Assembly (NCBI RefSeq): GCF_019042215.1
Contig: NZ_JAHQCS010000147.1
Coordinates: 1 to 46,205, forward strand
Length of the DNA stretch: 46,205 nucleotides
Direction of reading: 5' to 3'
Source of the DNA: Evansella tamaricis
Lineage (GTDB): Bacteria > Bacillota > Bacilli > Bacillales > Salisediminibacteriaceae
Each line of letters opens with the position of its first letter. Within the stretch, counting starts at the first letter, position 1. The translations under genes were made by a program, and so were the position numbers. Positions 7,736 through 15,490 of the stretch are shown here, piece after piece. The notes below the pieces were generated by a model that was given only the letters and a program-made list of their open reading frames with translations, ran no database searches and was not told the DNA's origin.

Positions 7736-9538
7736 ATGAGTAGAATGGAAGAATACCATCATGTTAAAACTGAGGTGGAGCAAAATCCATATGTATACGA
7801 CAATGTCATTCATTTAGTCCAAACATTAAATAAACTACAAAGAGAAAATGAGAAATCTCTTGAAGAAGTGCAGTGGGAGAAAATTGAAGTTTTAGATAAA
7901 TTTATGGAAAAACCAGATCGAGTACCCAATAAAGCTGAGGAAAAATTAATTGAATCATTGGATTCCCTTCTCGAGTACTATGGTAGGTTGCCTATGGCAT
8001 CTGGGGAAATCAATGATCGCTATTTAAATGTTTTTCTTAGGCGAAAGGAATTAGGGGAATTTCCTGATTATCTACAGAGAGGATTTATTCATCTAGTAAT
8101 GGAAAATTATCAAGACAACCAAATTAAGATGTATCAACTTATTGTATCCACAGTTATCAAGGACAAGTCTATTCATGAAAAGGTTAGCCAACTTCTTTTA
8201 CATCCAGAACAACTAGCTAATGAACCAACTCCTTTATTAGAAGAGTTGGAGCCTTACTTCAAACAGATGGCTGAATTAAATAGAGATATATCTCATTTTT
8301 ACAAGACTTTGTTGGAAGTAAAGATAGATAGGCTTGAAGTAGAAGATCCAGACGCACAGGGGGATAAATTAGATATACTAAGAGAATTAATTAAGTATAG
8401 TAAAGAAAAGTCCAAGTTGAAAGAGCAGGCTGAAATCCTTCTATTAAATGAATTGGAGGATTATAAGCAGTTTAGAACCACGCTTGATAAGGGCTATTAT
8501 TCTGGAATAGAGGAAATTTATCAAGAATTATATAGTTGGTTCCCACAAAACAAAGTTTATAAAGACCATTTGATCGATTCTATTGAAAAACAAGTTCATT
8601 TTATGGAGAACGCGGAAAGTAACCAAAGCAGCAGGTCTCTACATCACGCTAAAATAGAAGCATATGAAAAACTCATCCGTTTAAAGCCAAACGACAAAGA
8701 GTATAATCGAAATTTAGCAACGTTTTATTTCCAAGGGGGAAAGAATTTAAAGCGTTCTCGTGGACATGAAAGTAACTTTGAGTTGGCGGAAAGGTATTTT
8801 GGCAGATACATCGACTTATCAAATGAGCGGGAGAAGTACCAAGGTTATTATTACTTAGGGTTATTATTTCTGCAACAAAAAGATTGGGGAAGTGCCTATA
8901 AGAAACTGAAGGATGCAGTAAAATTGGCACCAACTTTCGATGATTATTTCCAAGTAGCTTACCCTTACGTTATTAGTTGTGTACATGAACGAAACGAGCT
9001 TGAGGCAGACCGTATAATTGAAGAAATGGAGAGCCACGATAAGGAATTTGAGTATAGAAAGGAAATTGAATTTGTACGAATGTATAAAAATATGTTCAGT
9101 TCCGGGTTTGCCTATACGGTATTTAAAAATGGTAAAGAAGTAGAGGAAATTTCTTATTTGGCATCTGAAAAATATATTGAGGACTTGTTACATGATAACC
9201 CTCATTCCTTTATATTAGATATGAGGAATCCGGAAGTGACATATGTTCGTGGTATTGAAGACTGTAAGAAAAATACAAGTGTTTTGAAAACATTATTATA
9301 TCGCCACCTTATGGTTAATGGCAGTGTTTCAGTGGAAGATGCTAGGATAATATTGCAAAAAGAAAATGTGAATGTGGCAAGATATATTAATATGTTCAAA
9401 GAGGATATGTACGACTGCGTAGGTAATAAAGAAATGTTAACTATTTCCCACGCTAAGCAGTCAGTCTATTATTTCGAGTTTCCAGCAGACACTTATATCA
9501 TTCAACCAATTAATTTTTCAATCCACAATTATGTATGA
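7736..9538 (+). CDS. TPR-containing protein, 600 aa
   Basis: This is a large, wholly helical soluble protein. The clearest tetratricopeptide-like units lie at about residues 310-420: AYEKLIRLKPNDKEYNRNLA, YYYLGLLFLQQKDWGSAYKK, AVKLAPTFDDYFQVAYPYV. The first 300 residues are degenerate helical repeats (ELEPYFKQMAELNRD, IYQELYSWFPQNK). The last 130 residues form a separate mixed domain with a helix-turn-helix-like stretch (VSVEDARIILQKENVNVARY). Such proteins usually act as scaffolds or sensors. AGGAAGGCAGG precedes the ATG. A hairpin terminator follows, and it has its own transcription signals relative to the next gene. No enzyme motif is visible. Confidence 0.7.
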   Translation: MSRMEEYHHVKTEVEQNPYVYDNVIHLVQTLNKLQRENEKSLEEVQWEKIEVLDKFMEKPDRVPNKAEEKLIESLDSLLEYYGRLPMASGEINDRYLNVFLRRKELGEFPDYLQRGFIHLVMENYQDNQIKMYQLIVSTVIKDKSIHEKVSQLLLHPEQLANEPTPLLEELEPYFKQMAELNRDISHFYKTLLEVKIDRLEVEDPDAQGDKLDILRELIKYSKEKSKLKEQAEILLLNELEDYKQFRTTLDKGYYSGIEEIYQELYSWFPQNKVYKDHLIDSIEKQVHFMENAESNQSSRSLHHAKIEAYEKLIRLKPNDKEYNRNLATFYFQGGKNLKRSRGHESNFELAERYFGRYIDLSNEREKYQGYYYLGLLFLQQKDWGSAYKKLKDAVKLAPTFDDYFQVAYPYVISCVHERNELEADRIIEEMESHDKEFEYRKEIEFVRMYKNMFSSGFAYTVFKNGKEVEEISYLASEKYIEDLLHDNPHSFILDMRNPEVTYVRGIEDCKKNTSVLKTLLYRHLMVNGSVSVEDARIILQKENVNVARYINMFKEDMYDCVGNKEMLTISHAKQSVYYFEFPADTYIIQPINFSIHNYV

Positions 9539-9589
9539 TGAAAATTATTTTCTTGGAGAAGTAAAGAAGATGTTTGACTGAAGAAGTAT

Positions 9590-9625
9590 CCTTCATGGAG
9601 CCACGATAATCAAGCTCCTTGAAGG
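9590..9625 (+). terminator. Terminator of the TPR gene
   Basis: CCTTCATGGAGC and GCTCCTTGAAGG form a 12-bp stem with one mismatch and a 12-nt loop, followed by TGTTTTCC. Confidence 0.75.
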
Positions 9626-9686
9626 TGTTTTCCTAATGATTACTCTTTCTCTAACTTAAAGTTAAGCGGTTTGAACGATAAGACTA

Positions 9687-9704
9687 GATAAAAGCTCTTT
9701 TATG
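9687..9704 (+). promoter_or_regulatory. Shared palindrome, copy 4
   Basis: GATAAAAGCTCTTTTATG is identical to copy 1. TTATCATTAAC follows after 8 nt. It is 46 bp upstream of the second 96-aa gene. Confidence 0.6.
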
Positions 9705-9749
9705 AGAGTCGGTTATCATTAACGTATTCTTATAAAGGAGAGTGATTAA

Positions 9750-10040
9750 ATGAGACTAACCGATTTTATTTATTTACTAAACTCCACTAATCGCCAATTA
9801 AACAATTACATTGTTATTCGTTCAACGACATCTCCAGAACAAACATCTGTATATTTTCGCGATGTTCCTGCCTTAAACCAGCTACTCAACGAACTTCAAA
9901 GAGAAACTAATTTACCTAGACAAGAAATTGAATCTCTATTCCTTCAAGAACTTCCAACTTGCTTAAGAAAAACTTACGAATTATCAGATCAACTTATAAC
10001 AAATAAAATGAAAGAATTTTATATTGATAGATTAAATTAG
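9750..10040 (+). CDS. Hypothetical 96-aa protein, paralogue B
   Basis: This protein has the same length as paralogue A and about 69 of 96 residues identical, with no gaps. Changes are mostly conservative and concentrate at residues 23-34; the LNSTNRQLNN, LQRETNLPR and KMKEFYI blocks are kept. Such even, gapless divergence suggests both copies are maintained by selection. AAAGGAGAGTGATTAA precedes the ATG. Upstream palindrome, spacing and downstream hairpin all match paralogue A, so the whole cassette was duplicated. The family is not recognised. Confidence 0.75.
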   Translation: MRLTDFIYLLNSTNRQLNNYIVIRSTTSPEQTSVYFRDVPALNQLLNELQRETNLPRQEIESLFLQELPTCLRKTYELSDQLITNKMKEFYIDRLN

Positions 10041-10047
10041 TTTTATA

Positions 10048-10075
10048 GTGGACGGCTTATATCTAAGCTGTCCAC
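10048..10075 (+). terminator. Hairpin terminator of 96-aa gene B
   Basis: GTGGACGGCTTA and TAAGCTGTCCAC form a stem with one G-T pair, 8 bp after the stop, then ACCTTTATTTT. It is homologous to the hairpin after paralogue A. Confidence 0.75.
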
Positions 10076-10145
10076 ACCTTTATTTTAAGATATTCATACT
10101 AATGAAATGTTTGCACCATGGAGTATGAAAATATGGATACCGCTA

Positions 10146-10163
10146 GTTGGCACGAGTGCCAAC
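10146..10163. promoter_or_regulatory. Perfect palindrome, operator candidate
   Basis: GTTGGCACGAGTGCCAAC has 8-bp perfect arms and a 2-bp centre. It lies about 195 bp before the ADP-ribosylglycohydrolase gene and is not part of an evident terminator (no T-run). The rest of the 10076-10358 gap holds no gene; it carries a short direct repeat, ACATCACTCA, near 10214 and 10292. Confidence 0.4.
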
Positions 10164-10358
10164 AAACATAGTTAATTTCAGGGTAGATTTCATCTGAATT
10201 GAATTTAGCTTATTACATCACTCAGAGTGAAAATGTAGCAAATATAAATATGTATTAGTCAGTGGTGAAATGAGTACAAGGTCTTTTCGTACATCACTCA
10301 ATGGTAAAAGATCCACTGGTTACCGTCTGAGACCAATGCAATGACAGGAGGTATATTG

Positions 10359-11648
10359 ATGAGAAATAAAGATACATTCGTTGGCAGTTTAGTAGGGTTG
10401 GCAGTGGGAGACTGTGTGGGAGTTTCAGTTGAATTTAGTCCACCTGGGACGTTTGAACCTGTTCAGGAGATGACAGGGGGAGGACCATTCGGCTTAAATC
10501 CAGGGGAATGGACGGATGACACTTCCATGACCCTTTGTTTAGCCACGAGTCTGATAGAGAAGGAGGACTTCGATGCAAAAGATCAAATGGAACGCTATGT
10601 CAAGTGGTATAAAGAAGGCTACTTGAGCAGTCGTGGTAGTTGCTTTGATATCGGGAACACGGTTCGTGATGCTTTACACCGGTTTTTAGATACTGGTGAG
10701 CCTTTCAGTGGTTCATCTGACCAGTGGAGTGCTGGCAATGGTTCCATTATGAGGTTGGCACCAATCCCCCTTTTTTGGTCTCACGATATGGAGGAAGTTA
10801 TTTATTTTTCCGGTGAGAGTTCGCGCACTACTCATCAGGCAGCGGAGGCGGTGGATGCTTGCCACTATTTCGGTGCACTCATCGCAGCTGTGGCGAATGG
10901 TACTCCGAAAGACACTCTCTTATCAAGGGAATTTACCAGTTTTGTAGAAGAAAAGCTCGGGAGGGAGTTGAGGGGAAAAATAAAAGATGTTGCTGAAGGC
11001 TCCTTTAAATATCGTGTTCCCCCTGAAATAAATGGGAAGGGTTACGTGGTATCTTCCTTGGAAGCTGCTCTTTGGGCATTTTATCTCACGGATAATTTCC
11101 GTGATGGTTTGTTGATGGTGGTGAACCTTGGGGAAGATTCCGATACGACGGGGGCCATTTATGGTCAGTTAGCCGGAGCGTATTATGGGATAGATGCGAT
11201 ACCTTCTGTTTGGTGTGAAAAACTAGTGGAGAGGGAACTCATTGAGTCTTTCGCTGAGAAACTTTTTGATCTGCAGGAAAAAAAGTTTGATGTTGCTTTC
11301 AAGGGTACCACATGTGAATACGAAGTTTTCTTTAATGAACAAGACCAGCAGTTTTATAAAATGGATTTTAACTGCACCATTGATGTTTTTCTGGAAGGTG
11401 AGTGGGTTAAAGGTTATTTTAAGAATGCATATATTGGTACTGGTTATAACTGGAGAATTCACTTACCACATAAAGGTTTTGCGATTGAAGTTCCTGAAGG
11501 GACAAAAATACGTTTGAGTAAAGAATTCCTTGAAGGGTTACCTATGAAAAATCCCACATGTCTCGGTGGAAAAAAAGAGTATGAGTTATTTTGTCGGGGA
11601 AAAAAAAGAATAGAAGCAACCAAGCGATTGAGGATGGAGCCGTTCTAA
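10359..11648 (+). CDS. ADP-ribosylglycohydrolase (DraG/ARH family) with C-terminal extension
   Basis: Residues 1 to about 305 form an ADP-ribosylglycohydrolase domain. GSLVGLAVGDCVG is the opening helix, EWTDDTSMTL (near 50) holds the first metal ligands, GNGSIMRLAPIPL and SSRTTHQAAEAVDAC are the central helices, and GEDSDTTGAIYGQLAGAYYG (about 258-277) holds the second metal site. The family removes ADP-ribose from proteins or small molecules using two divalent metals; all visible ligands are intact, so it should be active. The last 120 residues are an extra domain (VFLEGEWVKGYFKNAYIG, GYNWRIHLPHKG) that I do not recognise. I chose ATG 10359 because CAGGAGGT lies 7 bp upstream; the ATG at 10341 comes before that site. 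The cell target is unknown. Confidence 0.9.
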   Translation: MRNKDTFVGSLVGLAVGDCVGVSVEFSPPGTFEPVQEMTGGGPFGLNPGEWTDDTSMTLCLATSLIEKEDFDAKDQMERYVKWYKEGYLSSRGSCFDIGNTVRDALHRFLDTGEPFSGSSDQWSAGNGSIMRLAPIPLFWSHDMEEVIYFSGESSRTTHQAAEAVDACHYFGALIAAVANGTPKDTLLSREFTSFVEEKLGRELRGKIKDVAEGSFKYRVPPEINGKGYVVSSLEAALWAFYLTDNFRDGLLMVVNLGEDSDTTGAIYGQLAGAYYGIDAIPSVWCEKLVERELIESFAEKLFDLQEKKFDVAFKGTTCEYEVFFNEQDQQFYKMDFNCTIDVFLEGEWVKGYFKNAYIGTGYNWRIHLPHKGFAIEVPEGTKIRLSKEFLEGLPMKNPTCLGGKKEYELFCRGKKRIEATKRLRMEPF

Positions 11649-11730
11649 AATAATGATAATTACTTTATTCATAGAGTAGTAAATTACTAATCGTTTATAT
11701 TTTTAAGTGTTAGATTGGAGGTACTTTACA

Positions 11731-12492
11731 ATGTTTAGTGAAGAATTGTATCAGAAATATGTGGATTTTTTGAAAGAGAATGATCCTAGCAGAAGGCCTC
11801 ATATTTTATATGAGCATTACGATTATTCAGGGAGCAGAGCGCACCTTGCTAGATGTTTAGTTCTTTATTTTCACAAAACCAATCCTGAATTTATTAATGA
11901 TGCCATCGCTATGTTGGAATCCGCAGTGGAGCTTGCTTTGGAGGAGAGGGACGAGGACGGAAAGTTAGATGTGGATAGTATCGTGTGGGCATACAAAGAT
12001 ATATCTACGTGGTATGGAACTTATACAGAAAATCGTGAACAGTGTTTAATTTCTGCCAACAAGGGGATTGAAGTCCTGAAAAACGTCAGTGATAAGGAAT
12101 TAGGGTTTGGTGTCCGGGGGCAGGTTTGGTTTAACCGCTGGATGGCCCTTTCTCTCCTTGGTAGGGAAGGTGAAGCGCTGGAGGAGTGCAAGGGGAAAAT
12201 CCATGAGGTGGAGATTAAAAACTTGAATTGTTCTTCGAATAGTATGCTATATTATGGATATTTGTTTTTAGCTCAACGTAATGCACAAAATAATAAGTAT
12301 GAAGAGGCAATTGATTATTTGTTAGCTAGTATGAAATATATTGAGTTTCAGGAAGAAACAAAAGAGAAAGGGTTAAAGGAAATAGAAGAAATATTAAAGG
12401 AGAGGGAAAGTGACCCAGCAGAGTGCTTAAAAAAGTTAGAGAAAAAAATCGAATTGAACTCTAGTTTACATCCTGCATGGGACTTTAACTGA
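11731..12492 (+). CDS. TPR-like helical protein, 253 aa
   Basis: This is a soluble helical-repeat protein. Segments such as DAIAMLESAVELALEERD, GQVWFNRWMALSLLGREGEA and GYLFLAQRNAQNNKYEEAI have TPR spacing of small and aromatic residues, and HLARCLVLYFHKTNPEFIND may be a first repeat. The C-terminus is a long charged helix (KEKGLKEIEEILKERES). It probably serves as a protein-binding scaffold; no catalytic motif is visible. The start at 11731 is set by TTGGAGG 10 bp upstream. It follows the ADP-ribosylglycohydrolase by 82 bp on the same strand and may belong to its unit. GATAATTACTTTATTC in the gap is a weak partial match to the shared palindrome. Confidence 0.7.
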   Translation: MFSEELYQKYVDFLKENDPSRRPHILYEHYDYSGSRAHLARCLVLYFHKTNPEFINDAIAMLESAVELALEERDEDGKLDVDSIVWAYKDISTWYGTYTENREQCLISANKGIEVLKNVSDKELGFGVRGQVWFNRWMALSLLGREGEALEECKGKIHEVEIKNLNCSSNSMLYYGYLFLAQRNAQNNKYEEAIDYLLASMKYIEFQEETKEKGLKEIEEILKERESDPAECLKKLEKKIELNSSLHPAWDFN

Positions 12493-12586
12493 AGGATTTG
12501 AAGAATAGCGTTTAATGGAAATATAAATGATTGGTGTCATTTTTATTGAAAAAGGGCTGAATTGCCATTAGGGACATTATAGATAA

Positions 12587-12604
12587 GATAAAAGGTCTTT
12601 TATG
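12587..12604 (+). promoter_or_regulatory. Shared palindrome, copy 5
   Basis: GATAAAAGGTCTTTTATG is followed after 7 nt by TATAAAATAAAC, the best -10-like box of the set. It ends about 90 bp before the 81-aa gene. Confidence 0.6.
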
Positions 12605-12693
12605 CCTCTCCTATAAAATAAACCCATACCCGGAAGTAAGAATTGAAAAGGGTATTGGGTTTTTATTTTATTTTTAAAAAGGGGATGGTGTTT

Positions 12694-12939
12694 ATGGTAA
12701 AAAGTGTAGATGTGGATAAAAAGGAGTTAAAGGTGTATGAGGGGATGAGGTTGAGGGTATGGAGGAAGTATTTTAATAAAAAACATGGCCACATGCCGTT
12801 GGAGTTTGTTGTTGTAAGTACTAAACACCCTAATTTCCTTGTATTAAAAGTAGAATCTAATAGTCTCTCTTATTTTGAAACCATTCATAAAAATGATTTC
12901 CCTAAATTGACAAATGAATACCAAATTCTCCAATTCTAA
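12694..12939 (+). CDS. Small basic protein, 81 aa
   Basis: AAAAGGGGATGG precedes the ATG at 12694; longer frames from 12643 or 12685 lack or overlap that site. The protein has an N-terminal charged tail, then EGMRLRVWRKYFNKKHG and alternating strands (LEFVVVSTKHPNFLVLKVES, EYQILQF), consistent with a small beta barrel. It resembles the 79-aa protein at 5130 in size, charge and control site, but alignable identity is low by eye. There is no cysteine, signal or membrane segment. A strong terminator follows, so it is a single-gene unit. Function unknown. Confidence 0.6.
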   Translation: MVKSVDVDKKELKVYEGMRLRVWRKYFNKKHGHMPLEFVVVSTKHPNFLVLKVESNSLSYFETIHKNDFPKLTNEYQILQF

Positions 12940-12953
12940 ACTTTATTAAATTT

Positions 12954-12983
12954 GGAATTCCTTGATTTTACACAAGGAATTCC
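12954..12983 (+). terminator. Hairpin terminator
   Basis: GGAATTCCTTG and CAAGGAATTCC form a perfect 11-bp stem with an 8-nt loop, followed by TTTCCCCC, 14 bp after the stop of the 81-aa gene. Confidence 0.8.
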
Positions 12984-13054
12984 TTTCCCCCTAATCTTTA
13001 ACATAAATAGTGAATAGTAATGTCTTGGATTTTGTAAGTTGCAGGATTTTCAAA

Positions 13055-13072
13055 GATAAAAGTCCATTTATC
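13055..13072 (+). promoter_or_regulatory. Shared palindrome, copy 6
   Basis: GATAAAAGTCCATTTATC is followed after 8 nt by GTGTAATAAAC. It is the only upstream control candidate for the sirtuin gene, about 120 bp before its start. Confidence 0.6.
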
Positions 13073-13192
13073 TGTGTGTGGTGTAATAAACGAGAAGATT
13101 ATAAAAATAACTTGTCTGAGTTCCTACAATACACTGAGATAGTTAATGCTGTACTGTAATGGGAAACAGACACCGGAAAAGGAGTGGTTGAA

Positions 13193-14620
13193 ATGAAGAA
13201 AAAATCATTAATGGTGTTGGAGGATTTTCATCAAAAGGATATTAAGGTAGGAGATCGTGTCCCAAGGTTTGAGGGAAGCTATGAGATCCTTGATATGAAC
13301 TACAGTAATGAGCATGGGGAATTCATTTTATGTGAATACATCCCAGGTGATGATTTCGGTGACGTGGATGTAACCCCTGATTTCGAAGCTTATGGGATGC
13401 CTGCAAAACCGTTAAACCCTTATGAGATATTGGGTACAATTAGTGTACCAGGTTACCGGAATTTAATGGCGGGGATTGGATTTTTCATAAAGAATACTCA
13501 AACAGGAGTGACGGAGGGGGTTTCCTTTCAAGAAGCATTCGACCGTATTTTTAACGAAGGGGCAATAAATGCCACTGCGAGCAAAAGCAGAACGGGAGTA
13601 TTTCATTCCAAATTAATTGACTCAACGGACGAACTGCCGTCATTTGATAGCCATTTCTGGAAAATTCCTGCTTATTTCCCCACTGGAGAGTTATTTGCTC
13701 CACTTACGAAGCGGGCGGAGTACGAATTAAAGAAAGGGTTGAAAATCGCGGTTAGAAGTTTATCTCAAGATGTAGGTTCCCAATTTCGTTACAAAAAAGA
13801 AATATCCTCCGAGAGTATAAGAGAACTTAAACGTCTCATTCAAAAATCTGAAAAAATAACCGTACTAACAGGAGCTGGTATAAGTACCTTAAGCGGTGTC
13901 CCAGACTATCGTTCCTCTGTTATGGGGATGTGGGAAAAAAATCCTGCTATCCTAGAGCAATTAAATGAAAGGACCTTTCAAGATTCCCCGGAAAAATTTT
14001 GGTCTGCTGTATACAAATTGCTGGAAACTACGTTAACTGGTGTAATGCCTTTTCAGAATCATGAAAGCCTGCTAGCAGCATTGGATGGTATTCCGACAAA
14101 CAGTGCCCACCGTTTTTTGAAAAAGTTAGAAAAAGAATTTGGTAAAGACGTTACTGTCATTACACAAAACGTAGATGGATTGCATCAAAGTACAGGGAAT
14201 GAGAGAGTCATAGAATTTCACGGAAATATTCGTCAGTGCATTTGTCCACGCTGTGACACCATTTTTAATCTGACGGATGTGTTGAAGAAAGTGGAAAACA
14301 AGGTGTCTGCTCCAACCTGTAGATGTGGTACGGTACTAAGACCAAATGTGGTGTTCTTTGAAGATGCTGTGAAAGATCTGAATTCTTCACGAAAAGCCGT
14401 GGAAGGGTCTGATTTACTATTGGTGGTTGGTACTTCTCTACAAGTATACCCATTCAATCAATTGCCATATTTTAAAAAGAAAGAAGCTAAGGTAGTGTAC
14501 TTGAACGGAGAAGTAGAAGGAAATAGGGAAGAGCAGTTTGATCTGACTATTGAAGGAGATATTTTAAACGCCTTTTGGCAGTTAGAAAAATCATTGGAAT
14601 CCCAAAAAGGAACCCATTGA
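13193..14620 (+). CDS. Sirtuin (Sir2 NAD-dependent deacylase) with long N-terminal extension
   Basis: Residues about 205-470 are a complete sirtuin: GAGISTLSGVPDYR for NAD binding, TQNVDGLH, the catalytic His in IEFHGN, a zinc ribbon with CPRC and CRCG, LRPNVVFFED and VVGTSLQVYP. The expected reaction is NAD-dependent removal of acyl groups from lysine, giving nicotinamide and O-acyl-ADP-ribose. Usual bacterial sirtuins have about 240-280 residues; this one has 475. The first 200 residues form an unrecognised, mainly beta domain (FEGSYEILDMNYSNEHGEF, GYRNLMAGIGFFIKN, FHSKLIDSTDELPSF). The ATG at 13193 lies 7 bp after AAAAGGAGTGG; the GTG at 13184 sits inside that site. The palindrome upstream groups it with the small genes. 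Confidence 0.9.
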   Translation: MKKKSLMVLEDFHQKDIKVGDRVPRFEGSYEILDMNYSNEHGEFILCEYIPGDDFGDVDVTPDFEAYGMPAKPLNPYEILGTISVPGYRNLMAGIGFFIKNTQTGVTEGVSFQEAFDRIFNEGAINATASKSRTGVFHSKLIDSTDELPSFDSHFWKIPAYFPTGELFAPLTKRAEYELKKGLKIAVRSLSQDVGSQFRYKKEISSESIRELKRLIQKSEKITVLTGAGISTLSGVPDYRSSVMGMWEKNPAILEQLNERTFQDSPEKFWSAVYKLLETTLTGVMPFQNHESLLAALDGIPTNSAHRFLKKLEKEFGKDVTVITQNVDGLHQSTGNERVIEFHGNIRQCICPRCDTIFNLTDVLKKVENKVSAPTCRCGTVLRPNVVFFEDAVKDLNSSRKAVEGSDLLLVVGTSLQVYPFNQLPYFKKKEAKVVYLNGEVEGNREEQFDLTIEGDILNAFWQLEKSLESQKGTH

Positions 14621-14944
14621 ATGGTGTAAAAGAAGACAAAGGTGTCCCTCCTGGTTATTTCTACTACGTGGATTGTGCCTGAAACTGGAACATAGTAATA
14701 ATAGAATCCTTATCTTCCAAGAATTCTATTATTGGCTATGAGTTTGAGATCTGAGAAATGGTGTTTGGGTTTTAGCAGCGTCATTCATTGATGAGGGATT
14801 TGTTAGATTTGAGCGAACTACAGAGAAATTAATGAGCTGATAAACGAAGACTTTAGGTTAGTGTGTATATAGAAGTAATGTGAAGCCCGAATGTCAGGTA
14901 ATAGGAGCAAGTAGGATAAAAGGAGAGGAGAATCAGGTTGTAGT
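14621..14944. other. Intergenic region before array 2
   Basis: AATAATAGAAT and ATTCTATTATT near 14698-14735 form a hairpin without a T-run, perhaps a weak terminator for the sirtuin gene. I see no gene in the rest. Confidence 0.5.
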
Positions 14945-15424
14945 GTCGCAAGCTGGTTATGAACGAAGCGACAGAAGAGATGCTGTGTGCCGAACTAGTG
15001 TCGCATCCTCCAAGGAGGATGCGACAAAAGAGATGCCGTGAACCGAACTAGTGTCGCATCCTCCAAGGGGGAAGCGACAAAAGAGATGCTGTGTCCCGCC
15101 CTAATGTCGCATCCTGAGGGAGGAAGCGACAAAAGAGATGCTGTGTGGCGAGCTAATGTCGCATCCTCCAAGGAGGAAGCGACAAAAGAGATGCCGAGTG
15201 GCAATCTAATGTCGCATCCTAAAGGAGGAAGCGACAAAAGAGATGCCGTGTCCCGCCCTAATGTCGCATCCTCAAGGAGGAAGCGACAAAAGAGTAGCTG
15301 AGTACCGAATTAATGTCGCATCCTTAAGGAGGAAGCGACAAAAGAGATGCTGAGCCCCGAACTAGTGTCGCATCCTCGTTCCGAAGGTAACAAAAGGAGA
15401 GACAAATCATGTTCTAATGTCGCC
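14945..15424 (+). repeat. Hairpin tandem-repeat array 2 (about 9 units)
   Basis: These are the same units and orientation as array 1, starting at 15000, 15053, 15106, 15158, 15211, 15263 and 15315. The edges are degenerate. The first unit (14945) keeps GTCGC...GCGAC around an unrelated loop; the last (15367) reads GTCGCATCCTCGTTCCGAAG, then ACAAAAGGAG and TTCTAATGTCGCCAAACC. The last edge resembles the last edge of array 3. Linkers include TGTCCCGCC, AGTGGCAAT and TGAACCGAA forms shared with the other arrays. Confidence 0.95.
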
Positions 15425-15437
15425 AAACCGAATCAAA

Positions 15438-15460
15438 GGGGACCTAATTTCTAGGTCCCC
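15438..15460 (-). terminator. Terminator of the minus-strand surface protein
   Basis: Read on the minus strand, GGGGACCTA and TAGGTCCCC form a 9-bp stem with a 5-nt loop, followed by TTTGATT, about 30 bp after the stop codon. Confidence 0.75.
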
Positions 15461-15490
15461 GTAATGTTTCTGTTCCTATTTCTATTAAGG

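Noticed and set aside
14945-15424. Array hairpins as transcription terminators
   Set aside because: The hairpin is followed by AAAAGAG on one strand and ATTAG on the other, never by a T-run.
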